Source: Rotaria sordida (taxonomy: Eukaryota > Rotifera > Eurotatoria > Philodinida > Philodinidae). Taken from it: a DNA stretch of 64,000 nt. The notes beneath the pieces are model-generated. The model had not been told where the DNA came from, did no database searches, and saw only the letters and a program-made list of their open reading frames with translations. The position numbers and the translations under genes were made by a program. Positions 11,750 to 23,422 of the stretch are shown piece by piece (position 1 is the stretch's first letter; each line of letters opens with the position of its first letter). The stretch spans positions 1-64,000 of the forward strand of contig CAJNOL010001057.1 in NCBI GenBank assembly GCA_905250125.1, written 5' to 3'.

Positions 11750-12356
11750 TATGATGAATTACTGTTAACTGCTTTATTTAGTATGCTAAAAAAAAAAGAT
11801 TTTTGCAAATGGTTTATTTAAGTTCAGAGCTCTCAGTTATGAAAGAGATGACGAAAAGAGCTAACTCGCCAAATTTTCGCCGTTATTTGCCAAAAAGGTG
11901 CCAAAAGGTAGCTAAAATTTGTCGTGCTAGCTCTTGCCTGACAAACGGGTACCCTGTTTATATAATATATTGTTTATTCATATATAGCATTCGCATTGAC
12001 TTTTTTGCTGCCTTTTCTAATAATACATTTATAGACGAATGATTTTCCTTGCTTGAATAAATAATTGCAACAGCAATGTGCAATCGAGGACATCTTCCTG
12101 GACTTTTTTGTATAACTTTTTTATATAACTTAGAAAAATTCAATAAATTTATTTTGTTCTATTCGCAAGTTTTTCTTAAAAAAACCTGCTATTATCCGTT
12201 TTATATGGTCGTAGAAAGTGAACCAAACGTATGAACCAAAGAAAACGTGGCTCACTTCATATAATGAAAAGTACACTAATCAAATTGGGATCCATTCATT
12301 TTCTCCCCACCTTCTGACAATGCTACCAGAACGTCATAATCCTTATAGCTAGCCTA
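11750..12356. other. Intergenic
   Basis: No supported gene. The open frames seen on both strands (11803-12042 and 11958-12143) overlap each other, lack family resemblance and look incidental. Confidence 0.4.
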
Positions 12357-12420
12357 GATGCGGGTATGGATGTGAATCTTCTTTTCGACCTCTCACATTC
12401 ATATCCACATCCGCACCCAA
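12357..12420. repeat. Telomere-type hairpin element
   Basis: Arms GATGCGGGTATGGATGTG and CATATCCACATCCGCACCC flank the spacer AATCTTCTTTTCGACCTC. Total about 64 bp. It lies only 38 bp from the next hairpin. Confidence 0.7.
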
Positions 12421-12458
12421 GCGATGGAATAAGGCATTCACGCACTTGAGCTTTCGAA

Positions 12459-12522
12459 GGATGTGGGATGTGAGGTGTGGGTGTGAGTGTAGGCACAAAG
12501 AAGATTCACACCCACACCCTTT
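12459..12522. repeat. Telomere-type hairpin element
   Basis: A G arm (GGATGTGGGATGTGAGGTG, then TGGGTGTGAG) and a C arm (TTCACACCCACACCC) flank the spacer TGTAGGCACAAAGAAGA. The AAGAAGA in the spacer is the inverse of the TCTTCTT in the preceding hairpin. Confidence 0.7.
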
Positions 12523-13647
12523 TTCATGCATAAGCTTGTTTTAATTGAAGCAGATACAGCTGGAGTGATTGAATAGTGCAGTGCACATGTATACCGAGGG
12601 TGGTAGTAACGCTACTCTTCCAGTTTGTCATTATTTATCACAATAAAATACACATTGCAATAGTAACGAAATAGAACATCAGCTCTCTATCTATCGATCT
12701 CTCATTTTCATTACATATAGGATTTTAAAATTTTAATCAATTGTAATTGCTAAAACTTATCACTGGATATCACCCAGAAATAAGATTAAAATCGACTCGA
12801 CTTCTTTTGTCCATATACTTTCTTCATGAGAGTTGATTTTTCGAGAGACTTTTTCCAGAAAGACAAGCATGCCAATCGATGGAATTCATTCAATCACTGC
12901 ACTCTTTGATTGATGTTTATACAGAAGAGTGAAAAAACCGTCTTTTGTGAAAAATCCAGGACGCTTCTCCTATTCTGTGAATAAGGACCTTTTGCTGTCA
13001 TATTCCAATCTTAGATTTTAATTCAGTATATTGATATTCAAATAGTTTTTTTTCGGTCGTCTATATCATCGAAAAGGTTATCAAAATGTTACGTGTCTAT
13101 GTCCCATCGTTTTTTTCTTGTTTGTAGCTACTCTTTACTATTAACTTTAATCTTATTACTAGTATAATAATGTTAGAAACTAGATATACTTACGTGCAAG
13201 GCGATACTGGAGTGTACAGACTTTGCTTGTGTGTGCTTGCAATCGATTTTACTCTGTATTTATTACTGACAACATTACTTGGTTTTTTCCCACCAACGTA
13301 TGTTTACGTGAATCAATGAAGCATAACTTTTTCATCAGATAGATAATTTTTTTCATCCGTGTGCATTTCATCATATGTATTGCGCTCTTCATATATTCTT
13401 CCTCTTTTTTTCACTTAGCTTTGCGTTTCGTGTTGTTGCAATGAGAAAAAAATACACTGGTATTTGCATATGCGTAAATTCGAGTTGTAATGATTCATTG
13501 GACTTTGAACTTTATATTAATCTATATAAATATCTTCTGTTGTAAAATTCTTTCATTAAACTGATAATTACACAAGCAGTGTTGAAAGCTCCTATATAAG
13601 TAAATAAAAAATTTTATATTTTTTATTTTACCATTCGGTTTATTAAA
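12523..13647. other. Intergenic, no gene seen
   Basis: Over 1.1 kb of AT-rich sequence with no supported exon, RNA gene or repeat that I could recognise. Confidence 0.4.
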
Positions 13648-13710
13648 GGGTGTGGGTGTGGGTGTTGGGTATGGATTTGTTGATATACTCTTCACACCCA
13701 CATCCATCCC
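13648..13710. repeat. Telomere-type hairpin element
   Basis: The G arm begins AGGGTGTGGGTGTGGGTG, the spacer is TTTGTTGATATACTC and the C arm is TTCACACCCACATCCATCCC. About 63 bp in all. Confidence 0.75.
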
Positions 13711-14200
13711 ATGAGGAAGAATGCTTTATCTTCCCTCGTAAGACTAGGACTTCATTCCAATAAAGACACTAAAAGCACAAGTCAGAAGAAATTAAAGACT
13801 CATTTCGTATCTGAAAGCCACTCTATTGAGTTCTCTAAATTGATAAGAGTTGCATTTTAATAAGAAAGTTTCTATTATTACTTATACCTGCATTGAATAA
13901 CAGCTGTCAAAAAATGACAAACAAGATAGATAAGTTCGAATGAAAGATTTTCTACGACCAATATAAGATTATAGCACTAGAAAACTTCGATTTGATTAAA
14001 CTTATAAACAATAAAATTGAAAGATCTTAATTTTTCGTTAAGTAAAGGACATTGTTTGAGTATATCGATATTGTTGAATTAAATATTGATATTGACGAGA
14101 TGAAAAATTACTACTAAATAGTCATTCTTTTGTAATCAATTTAGTAGAAAGAAAGATTTTTTTGATCGTATTATAGTAGAAATTGTTGATACTTTTAATA
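13711..14200. other. Intergenic, no gene seen
   Basis: AT-rich; nothing recognised before the MITE. Confidence 0.4.
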
Positions 14201-14408
14201 AATAAGCAGTCATGATCGGTTTCGACCTTGCTTAAAGGTCTGATCAGATGGCTGCTTATTCATATTGTAGTCATACATTTTACCACTGTATCTCCTCTAT
14301 CTTATAGGGGTTGATTGCAGTTTTGTCGTTATTTTATGACGATGAATTTGAATAATGTCATCTGATGAGTTCTTTAAGCAAGGACGAAATCGATCATGGT
14401 TGCTTATT
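14201..14408. mobile_element. MITE copy 1 (about 208 bp, 50-55 bp TIRs)
   Basis: Left end AATAAGCAGTCATGATCGG and right end ATCGATCATGGTTGCTTATT are inverted repeats that continue inward (TTTCGACCTTGCTTAAAGG left, TTCTTTAAGCAAGGACGAAA right). The core contains CACTGTATCTCCTCTA and GATTGCAGTTT. A second copy sits at 18151-18366 in the same orientation. There is no coding capacity of its own, but its right TIR supplies the start of the next open frame. Confidence 0.88.
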
Positions 14409-15020
14409 CTTCAAGCACTTGTGTCTTACATCATTTTGACACTTAATACTTATTGTTATCCAAATGGCGATCAACGACGCATTCTGCACACAAGTACAGT
14501 TGTCGATATTCGTGGTGTATCAGATTCCATCGCTTCGGCTGATCTTGTTGTCAACACTGTCTATATTATGATGTCGAATGATTTCGATGGTTCATTGTCA
14601 CTCTCGAATATTTCCCAAACAATTTGTCGTTCTATTGTTCAATTACGTAATAATCCGAAATTTTTGGAATCATATCTGGCAACTACCGATGGACTGATAA
14701 GACACATGGTACAGGATAAACAATTACCTAATATGGTCATTTTTTCGAACAATATTTTTGTCAATTCCAGTTATAAATACAACTGGACAAACCTTGTCGA
14801 TTTTGGCTATAGAGATAAATGTCATTATTATATGACATGGGCCGGTAGATTGTCTCTATGTGTATATCGTCTTGATCCAGTGTACGATGGCACACAATGG
14901 ATAACAGCAGATCGAGATGGAGTTGAAGTGACATTTGTTATTGAAAATGATATGAAGGAGAAATTTATTAAGGCATGGCAACAAGATGTCAATGAAAACT
15001 TTGATAATCTGAAAAAATAA
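14355..15020 (+). pseudogene. BAHD/HXXXD-like acyltransferase, C-terminal half fused to MITE
   Basis: The 221-aa open frame starts inside the right TIR of the MITE: the first 18 residues (MSSDEFFKQGRNRSWLLI) are MITE-encoded. From about residue 20 it resembles the C-terminal half of the BAHD/PF02458 acyltransferase family: a VVDIRG segment where family members have an AVDxR motif, NWTNLVDFGYRDK in the place of the DFGWG motif, and a final DRDGVEVTFVIENDMKEKF in the place of the DGIEV...LEEEAMxxF segment. The N-terminal half with the catalytic HXXXD motif is absent and is not found upstream. It is probably a truncated, non-catalytic remnant, although the fused frame is intact. The family call rests on motif order only. 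Confidence 0.55.
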
Positions 15021-17154
15021 AGCTATAATTCATTTCATAACAATAAATTTCTATACTCGTCTAGAGTAATGAAATTGTTATTAAAAGCCGTCATGCTTTA
15101 AGCCAAGAATATCTTTGCTTTCTAACCGTCGATTTTTTTTTGTAAAACTGAAAATTTATTGGTTTTCATTTTTACAAGGATGTCTACTGCTATGTTATTA
15201 AATTACATTATGTATTATCATCAGATTCGTGGAGCTGTTTATCAAAGCAAATTTCTATCGGTACAATTAAGATTTCCGATCATAAAATACTACTTCTTTT
15301 AATTCATAATAGCTTCTACAGAGATGTACTTATTGAAAAAAAAAGTGGCTTTTGTTGCCATGAGCCTTAGTTGGGTTACGAAAAATATCAGAAAAAACCA
15401 GAAAGATCCGCCTTACATGAAAGCTGGACGTGATTACCATTTCAGACGTGATTAAACATGCGCTCTGATCAAACAAACAATTCGTTCGAGAATTATTTCT
15501 ATAACAGGTCTAATCCTCAGTTTAGAATTATATATGAATCTTGTATGTTGTATGATGCTTGCTACGATTGTACTTTAGCTTGTCAAGATATAATTCTCTT
15601 AATACAAATGCACGACGGTGTAGTCTGTTTATATTTAATAATTAAGAAAAAAATGTTTTGCAGCAACGATTGGTAAAACGAGAAGCAAGTGATGTTCCAT
15701 AAATGGTAGTCGAAAGTAGTTATATTCATTGATAGGAACGAGTAATGATGAAAGATCTGCATCTTTCATATTTTTTTCAGCAGTAATATACTCGCTTCCA
15801 ACGTACACATCTATGTTTGTGCAATATTTTGTTCTATAGCAGAAAAATGATTTCGAAGGTTCCAATTCTATTTAACTCTTCTGTTGTGTATCAAATTTTC
15901 GTCTATATTTTCTGTTAAGAAGAGATATGATGATGTTGTTTTCGTTTTATCTCTCTCCGTTTATGTAATAAACAACAAGTGTATAGATACGAATATGAAA
16001 ACAAAGACACAAGAGAAAGATGCGCAAGAGTCAATCGAGGACAAACAAAGGAGGAATCGAAGTGAATATATGATATCAGAAGAATAGAGAAATAATCAAA
16101 GAAAAGAGAATAGAGATGATCGAGGTATGTATGACAGTAGTATACTTTAAGATTTTTAATGAATATTATGGTAGACTATTTATTATGCACTGTGATAGAT
16201 TTCAACGTTCTGTTGACCAAATTCATCAATCTCTTTTTAACGCGACAGTACTCTGTACAAATCGAGTTTGGTTATTTTTTGATGTAAAAATCTATACAAA
16301 TTAGCAGCTTAACCTGATACATGTCACCTTTTTTTCTTGATCATAACACACGTTAAAAATGTTTTTTAACAAAGTATTACAAATTATTTTACGTCAATCT
16401 CTTCATGCCTGTAAACCACTAATTCATATAGATTTGCACATGAAACGAATTTGGGCTTATTGATCAATTAATCATAAGAAAAACCCTGATACCACTTGAA
16501 CAACTTGGTTTTTTTTTATAAATTTGCCAAATAAGGAACACACGCAATAAATGGATTTCATTTTTTCGAAAGTATATTTTGTTCTCTTCAATATAACTAA
16601 ACATTTAGATAAATGTCTTTTTACGTCATATTCAGGCATGTCAATGCGTTTGAAATATCAAAAGACTTTTCATACAACTAAAAGTAACATTCTTTTTGTC
16701 AAAAGCTATCCTTCAGAAAAATATTTCGAAAATCTTTCTTTGTTGCAATTAATCGTTCACATACCAATCATATGATCAATATAGCTTATGGATTATATTG
16801 AAAAGAATCTATGAGAAACAAAATCTTTTGTTCAAAACTAATGTGAAAAAACCCATTCATTATAATCATTATTTTAATAGTGATTAAAACGAAAAGAAAT
16901 TTCTGTCGATAACTAAACACACAAGTCATCATAAATTTTTTTTTGTTAAAAAATAATTAATTTGTCTTCATCTTATTCCTATGTCAAATGTTTCTATAGA
17001 AATCTCTTTGAGATATGAAGGCTTCAAATAACAAAAAAATACGGAATATTATTTCTTCTTTAACACATGAGAAACTTAGCATATTGATAAGAATGATAAA
17101 GCACGTTTAACTGTTAAAAACGATATCATTTAAGAAAGGAGACTAGTGATAACA
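15021..17154. other. 2.1-kb intergenic region
   Basis: AT-rich with several short open frames on both strands (for example 15458-15676, 15884-16087 and 16551-16775), none with family resemblance or plausible splice extension. I see no RNA gene or mobile element. Confidence 0.4.
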
Positions 17155-17954
17155 ATGAAAAGTTATTTATTGTGCCTGATTTTATTGTCATTAATTTGTT
17201 TGGATTGGATAACAATAAATGATTATTCAGTAACAACATAAAATGAAAATACTACAGATCGTCCAAAAACATTAACTACATTTCAAATTAATAATTATCC
17301 ATCAAAATATGTTAGAGGATTATATAATCGAATCGACACTTATACTTATGATAAAAATAATGAAACTATTTATTTTTTAATGTAACAAACACTTCATGAT
17401 AATATCGAAGTTTTTAAAATATAATATCAAAACTAATCAAATTGATCAAACAGAACAAATTCAACGTATTATAATTGATCATATACAATTTAATCCAATG
17501 AGTAATAAATTATATGCAATTATACATGATTCAACAAAACAAAATTATTCCTTAGTAGGAAGTTGATACAGAAACCTTAGAAATAAAACGACAAGTTATG
17601 CAACTTTTTAATCGTATATCACCAATGCCTGAAAGTTATTTTAATTCTCAAACACAATTATTTACCTATCATGCTTATAATTTTAAACAAGATTATACTG
17701 TATTTAATTACATTAGATTTATCAGATAATGTAACAAAAAGATTTGTTCAATCAAAAAAAATAAATTTGATTTTAATGTTTATGGTTTTGGTTATATTCA
17801 ACCACATAAATTAGTTGCATTATGGCAATATAGTATTATAACGCCAATGGTTACGATCGAAATAGATGAACAAACGGGAGAACAAATTCAAAATGTAACT
17901 ATAACAGCTAACGGTGTACGAATAACTCAAGGTTATAAACTATTTTCAAAATAA
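17155..17954 (+). pseudogene. Secreted protein pseudogene
   Basis: The sequence starts with a clear signal peptide (MKSYLLCLILLSLICLDWI). Protein-like segments then alternate between frames: TFQINNYPSKYVRGLYNRID, IDHIQFNPMSNKLYAIIHD, VDTETLEIKRQVMQLFNRIS, ESYFNSQTQLFTYHAYNFKQ, FDFNVYGFGYIQPHKLVALW and QNVTITANGVRITQGYKLFS, followed by a stop at 17952. Stops occur at about 17239 and 17383, with frameshifts near 17420, 17560 and 17700. The repeated NxLYxIIHD/FTYHAYNF-type strands hint at a beta-propeller-like extracellular protein, but I cannot assign a family. At least four lesions make it a clear pseudogene. Confidence 0.7.
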
Positions 17955-18150
17955 GTTATTTTATGTTTTGTCATAGGCTGAGGATTTATCGAAAACATAT
18001 ATTTCCAAAATTAATATGAAAATAATGAATGTCCAATAATTAAAGAGCAAATTATTAAAGATTATATTTTTTTTTATAAGCGAGAATAATCATCAAATGA
18101 AATATTCATATTCATTTTAAAATAAAAAGGCAAGAGTCTGTCTAATTTCA

Positions 18151-18366
18151 ATAAGTATAAGCAGCCATGACTGGTTTCGATCTTGCTTAAGAGTCTCATC
18201 AGGTGGCATGTTCTTAATGTAGTTATACATTTTAACACTGTATCTCCTCTATTTTATAGGGATTGATTGCAGTTTCATCGTCATTTATGATGATGATGAT
18301 GAATTTGAATAATGCCATCTGATGAGACCTTTAAGCAAGGTCAAAATCGATCATGGCTGCTTATTC
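18151..18366. mobile_element. MITE copy 2
   Basis: Same element as 14201-14408: TATAAGCAGCCATGACTGG at the left and ATCGATCATGGCTGCTTATT at the right, with the same CACTGTATCTCCTCTA core and a short GATGAT expansion. It ends 18 bp before the stop codon of the U-box gene on the other strand. Confidence 0.88.
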
Positions 18367-18384
18367 AAATGAATTCTAAAACAG

Positions 18385-20042
18385 TCAAAAAAACCATTTG
18401 CTAATCAAAATTAGAATAAATCTTGAAAGATTTGATTGGATAAAGCGACAATTCATAGTTGATGCTGTATTAATATAAATAGTAACCAATCGATCATTGT
18501 CATGCCGATTATATAGCCAAAAGTTTACAACATAGGAACGTCCGTTAATCGTATTGATCGCTCGAGAAATATTTACATTAGATAACTGTGTCGAAACACT
18601 ACAGGAGTAGTTTCCACGATTTACAATTGATCCATTCAAAACACTGATTACCAATGCTGAACCACAAACACAATATTCATTTAATGTACCATCTTCAAAA
18701 CTACCGTTTTCAATGACTGTTCTGTTGGTCAATATATCAATTGCTGACAAATCATCTAAATACCATTCTGAACCACTTTGAAATTCAAAAACTATTGAAT
18801 CCTTGTTCGACTTTCCCTTGTACGTATATGAATAGAATCTATATCGATTCACTGGAGTAGATATTTTGCCTAGTTTAATGTAATTATTATTATTCTTTTG
18901 GTCTTTGATCGAGCATGAATTCAATCCTGAAATACAGACATTAAAAAGGAAATGTCAATTGATTGTATACAATGTAGGATAAATGAATAGTGCAAACATA
19001 TTGTAAGTTTTCATTTTGGAATCAAACTATTTAATCGGGTTGTTTTTGCTTCTCATGTTTATATTTTATAGTATTTGTTTGAGAAAAATTTGAAAACCGA
19101 CATATACTGCTTTACTTCTACACTTTACGACCAAAACGACTCTATTATATTGTGCTGTTATTTTTCAATTTATGATAGAAGTATAAATGAAAGCTACCTG
19201 AAAAGTTACGCCAAAGTATTAGACTTAAATGTCGACACATAGTCATCGGTAATTTGTTTAATATTCTATGGTACAATCGAGTAAGACAAAGATTATACCG
19301 ATGATATATATAAGATATAATTTAGTTTTGATTACATACCCATAACTCCTGTTATGCCATTACAATAGGTAGAATTTTTCGCTTTCATGAAATATACTAT
19401 TAATGGGATGAATATGACGAGGAAGATAAAGATCACCCAAAACGAACACTTGCAAACGAATGATGAATCTTTTCTGCAACAATGATAGCAATTTTTACAG
19501 CGTACTAAACAGGAATCACACAGGTCAGAACATTTGTCTTTTATAGTTCTTTCATATCGAAAGTTACGTCTTGGTATAGGATTATAAGATTGTATTGGTA
19601 GAAATCGGTGATTTGGTACAATAGGTGTCGGTAATGGAATATTTTGTTCTATTGTAGAAATTCTTGATAGTTCATGATTAATATCTGAAGTAGGATTACT
19701 TGTTCGTCTTAGTCGTCGCTGTCTTCTTCGTTCTTGAGAGCTGAGTGGTCGTAGTGGCTTTCTCAAATTGAATGGTTTACTTGCATAATGATGAGTTATA
19801 GCTTCACATACTGCTTCATCTCTACGTATATCTTTGAGATGAAGAGGCTCTCTTGTTAATGGACTTGTTCCTTTTTCTCTAATCCATTGTATGATTTCAG
19901 CACGTTCATAAATATGTCCATCACCAGCAATTACAGGATCATGAAAGCGTTCAAATGTAATTGGACAGACTAATTCATCTGCTGATACATTCTCTATTCG
20001 TTTAAGAACAATGTTAATCGTGTCAATATCAGTGCTTGCCAT
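18385..20042 (-). CDS. U-box protein with TM segment and extracellular galactose-binding-like domain
   Basis: Two exons, 20042-19340 and 18926-18385, with a 413-bp GT-AG intron; the exon sum is 1,245 nt, in frame, 414 aa. Residues about 16-85 form a U-box (LVCPITFERFHDPVIAGDGH, YERAEIIQWI, SPLTREPL), the E2-binding fold of E3 ubiquitin ligases. A basic linker (RRRQRRLRR), a Cys-rich patch (CSDLCDSCLVRCKNCYHCC) and one TM helix (FWVIFIFLVIFIPLIVYF, about 205-225) follow. Exon 2 adds about 175 aa with a predicted galactose-binding-like beta fold (WYLDDLSAIDI, NGSFEDG, YVVNFWLYN), similar in layout to the 53.5-kb domain. An alternative upstream ATG is at 20138. The C-terminus stops 18 bp from a MITE and may be truncated by it. 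The fusion depends on one splice junction with good sites and correct phase. Confidence 0.68.
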
Positions 20043-20138
20043 TCGTTCACTATTATAGAGTGTGACGCAATGATGACTTTGCTTCACTTTGCTACCAAGA
20101 TGGATGGATTTTTTTTGGATGTTTAAAAAAATGCGCAA

Positions 20139-20675
20139 ACTATTGTATGATCTATATGAATCTGATTTCTAATGGTAATGTTTATTCAACGAGTGAACAG
20201 CAAAGCAACGTGTTACGCATGTTTTTTTTTCTTTTCTGTCGTCATGATTGCTGCTTTAAATTCATTTAAATTTATAGTCAATGACAGAAAAAAAACAATT
20301 CTTTCAAACATACGTTTGACTCATAAATTCAACGGGGCTACCCCGTACAAAATGCAAGTTCCATTTTCTTCTTGCTTTCTTGTTTCATAAGTGTGTGTGT
20401 ATTAGCATACAAAACTGTCGTACATGGCTATTGTAAAGTTATTACAATAATTCGAATGAATAGATCATAGTGGATTTTTATAACTTTATATAATAGGATA
20501 TATATGTAGAACAGTGTTTTATCGGGTGAGTTTATGAATGTACAATTTATTAGATTTAAGATCTTTATTTTTACCAATCTTAAGTGAAAAATTTGTTCAA
20601 ACGCATTGAAATACTTAAAAAAAAAACAATTATTGTTGGATGTAATGAAAGTTTTCTCTACTACTCTTTCTGCTT
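20139..20675. other. Intergenic; 5' flank of the U-box gene
   Basis: AT-rich, no supported exon on either strand. Confidence 0.35.
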
Positions 20676-20736
20676 GAGAGTGTGGATGGGTGAAGAAAAG
20701 TTTCACAGCAAAACTCACACTAACACCCACATCCTC
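20676..20736. repeat. Telomere-type hairpin element (weak)
   Basis: A G arm GAGAGTGTGGATGGGTG, spacer AAGAAAAGTTTCACAGC and C arm CTCACACTAACACCCACATC. It is more degenerate than the others but has the same layout. Confidence 0.55.
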
Positions 20737-20850
20737 TAATTTCAACCAAAACTCTCTAAGATATCTATTCAAAAAGGCTTTTACCGTTCTACTGAATAGC
20801 TTCGTAATATATATTCGAAGGATCCATTAAAAATAAAAGAATTTTCCGAG

Positions 20851-21367
20851 ATGGACTTTCTTTTGAATCCATGTTTCTGTTGTAGGTGTGTTAACTATAT
20901 TTTAATAGAGATACTGCTAAACATTGAAGGTTCGATTCGATGTGAATCAGTTTCCGATGAACGTTACTTGTTTTTTCATGATCGCAATCGATACTTGGTT
21001 CTAGCACAACATAAGAAAAAAACCTTCACCGTTTGCAAAAGAGCCAAAAACCCTGATATTCGAAAGGCGTAAGTTTGCTTTGTATAGATTGTCAACAAAA
21101 CAGGAAACAGAACACAAAAGTGGCGCTACTATATGTTCTTTCTTGGTGCTAGTAAGATGCGTTGCAGACTATCTAGCTGATTTCGAACGAGGATATGCTA
21201 TTAGTCTCGATCCATTACGTGATAGACCTTTGAGTACATCGAATCGATCTTTACCGATATCTGCACTACTAGAAAATTCTCGTTATATAATGAACCATAC
21301 AACTGAAACTATTGTCAACAATTTGTTTATTGATCTCTGGTCAAGTGAAACATCGTATGAATCATAG
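20851..21367 (+). CDS. Small two-exon gene, unknown product
   Basis: Exon 1 20851-21068 ends at a consensus donor (GC|GTAAGT). Exon 2 21121-21367 follows a 52-bp intron ending AAAAG. The sum of 465 nt is in frame, giving 154 aa. The protein has an N-terminal Cys-rich hydrophobic patch, a central basic HDRNRYLVLAQHKKKTF segment and a polar C-terminal part (DFERGYAISLDPLRDRPLST). AATAAA at 21386 could be the polyadenylation signal. I do not recognise a family. The start is uncertain, because TTGTAG at about 20885 could be an acceptor for an upstream exon. Confidence 0.45.
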
Positions 21368-22266
21368 GATATTTTGTTTACTGTAATAAAATTTTATCTC
21401 AAAGTTAACGTGTCGATTTTTTCGATTTTTTCTCTAATGATTCTCGTTAGTACTCTCTATTAATACGGTCCTTGATTTGTTGTCGTTCTTTGACTCTTTG
21501 CAATTCTCATTTGTCACTTTTCTATATTCTGTTTATCATTATTCATATAACATCAGTATAGCTTTTGCTGAGTTTCTCTGTAACTTCCTCAATACTATCA
21601 TAATTCCTATTTATCGATGGAAGTTGTTGTCTTGAATAAGTTTTTTACCATACAAATGTTGATGGATGTTCTATCGTTTGACTGACACAATACACTAATC
21701 TATGCAATTATCTTTTGATAAAAAAAAACACATTGAAACAGGAACGAACCTTCGCTGAGAAAATCATAACAGAATTATCAATAGACAAAAGAGAAGGGAA
21801 ATTCTAGTGTGATGATTTTGATGACATCATATTGTCGAACCCTGACCTGTAGGTGAATGACAAGTGTAAAAATAATTTGCTGGTGCGATAATTGATTTCG
21901 TATTCGACTTATAATCAACATGTCGAGTTGGTAGACTAAATCAACAAATATAAGTAGGAGAACAATGCCTCCAATAGAGCTAGCGGTTCTAATGATATGC
22001 TTGTCTTGTTTATAAGGTTGTTTGAAGGAGTAACAATACATATAAATCGATTTCNNNNNNNNNNNNNNNNNNNNNNNNNNNNNNNNNNNNNNNNNNNNNN
22101 NNNNNNNNNNNNNNNNNNNNNNNNNNNNNNNNNNNNNNNNNNNNNNNNNNNNNNGTTTGTTGGATCTTAGAAAACATGATAGTTAATAACTGAATGCTTT
22201 TCGAATGAAGTGATTTATTTTTATAAGAAATGTTCCATCTATTGAATGTCAGTCTTATGAAGAATT
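21368..22266. other. Intergenic with 100-N assembly gap (22055-22154)
   Basis: Holds an assembly gap at 22055-22154. Just before it, on the minus strand (22041-21842), an open stretch contains a hydrophobic run (SIGGIVLLLIFVDLVYQL) followed by a possible donor (CAG|GTCAGG). It could be the first exon of a membrane protein cut by the gap, but the evidence is thin. Confidence 0.35.
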
Positions 22267-22500
22267 TTATTCCTTTTTGTTTGTTTCTATCACTCGTGAT
22301 AATCTATCAGCCGATAAACGGCTAGCTTTGTCGATCAATAAGCAACCAGCCGTTTGCTTGTGTATAGATTTAGTCTTGTTATTTATTTGCACCTGAAAAT
22401 AAGAGTTTTTCAATGCTGGATTAATCGAATCAACTATACGCGTACCAGTAAAGTTTATTGTCTTAGTTTTAATTTCATCAACGCTTTGTGTCATTGCCAT
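22267..22500 (-). pseudogene. Orphan C-terminal domain of the 865-aa transposase-like family
   Basis: The 77-aa frame ends in a block matching the last 55 or so residues of the 25999-31575 gene: G(T/M)R(I/V)xDSI, then KNSYF, INxKxK, HKQTA and LS(A/S)DRLSRV in the same order and spacing. No other part of that protein is recognisable around it, apart from the assembly gap 110 bp away. It is read as a fragment of a related element or gene. Confidence 0.6.
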
Positions 22501-22642
22501 ATCTCTATTCTAGATATGGATATACTGCGAGAAACAATTCTCAGAAACAGGAAACACTTTTGTAATCTCTATATGATAAGTTTTGTTTTTTGCATGTTAT
22601 AGAAGTTTCATGTAATTTCTATAAGGTTTTTTGATACTCATA

Positions 22643-23059
22643 GAATCTGCGTCTTGAAGTCTTGTGAAGTCTTATGAAGTTTTGTGAAGTCTGGCGAAGT
22701 CTTGTGAAGTTTTATGAAGTCTTGCAAAGTCTTATAAAGTCTGATGAAGTCTTATAAAATCTCAAGAAGTCCTACAAAGTCTCTGAAGTCTAACAAAATC
22801 CGTGAAGTCTGTGAAGTCTCACGAAGTATTTGGAAGTCTTTTGAAGTCCCATGAAGTCCTATGAAGTCATACGAAGTCTTATGAAGTCTTGTGAAATCAT
22901 TAGAAGTCCTATGAAGTCTTCAGAAGTCTTGTAAAATCATTTGAAGTCCTATGAAGTCTTCAGAACTCTTTAGAACTCTTTTGAAGTCTTGTGAAAATAT
23001 GAAGTCACTGCGGTTGAAGTCCGTTGAAGTCTGTTGAAGTCTTTTGAAGTCTTGAAGTC
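22643..23059. repeat. 10-bp minisatellite (GAAGTCTTNT)
   Basis: About 415 bp of tandem degenerate 10-mers of the form GAAGTCTTGT/GAAGTCTTAT/GAAGTCCTAT, forty or so units. It ends GAAGTCCTCTGTTTCCCCCTTG. The same type of edge (CTGCTTTTTCCCCCTTG) borders the other two 10-bp arrays in the window, which have GAAATCTTTA units. Confidence 0.9.
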
Positions 23060-23422
23060 CTCTGTTTCCCCCTTGATTTTCTCAAACCTATGTTCTGTGC
23101 TAAATTAAAGGTGATATATATTAATAGTTTTGATGAGAAAATAAGATTGTTTGATCGTCTCAAGAGTAATCAAATCATTATTGAACAGTTCTCGAATAAC
23201 AATGTGATCAACAGTTTGCAGCAATGCTTAGAAGTATTCTTACACAAGTTTTCACTGAAAGAATGAAATTGCGAAAAACAAACACCGATTTCTTCTGACA
23301 ACGAAACTGATGTTTATGTTTCACTTAACAGACGAAAAGTAGAAATCCATTTGCGTATTAGTAATGTAAAGCACACAAAAATTGAGAAGAAGAAATTGAA
23401 AGTGAAACGTAGGTGTCCATAT
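23060..23422. other. Spacer between minisatellite and hairpin
   Basis: AT-rich, no gene recognised. Confidence 0.4.

Noticed and set aside
22643..23059. Regularly spaced short repeats as a possible CRISPR array
   Set aside because: The units are contiguous 10-mers with no unique spacers, and the genome is eukaryotic; it is a minisatellite.
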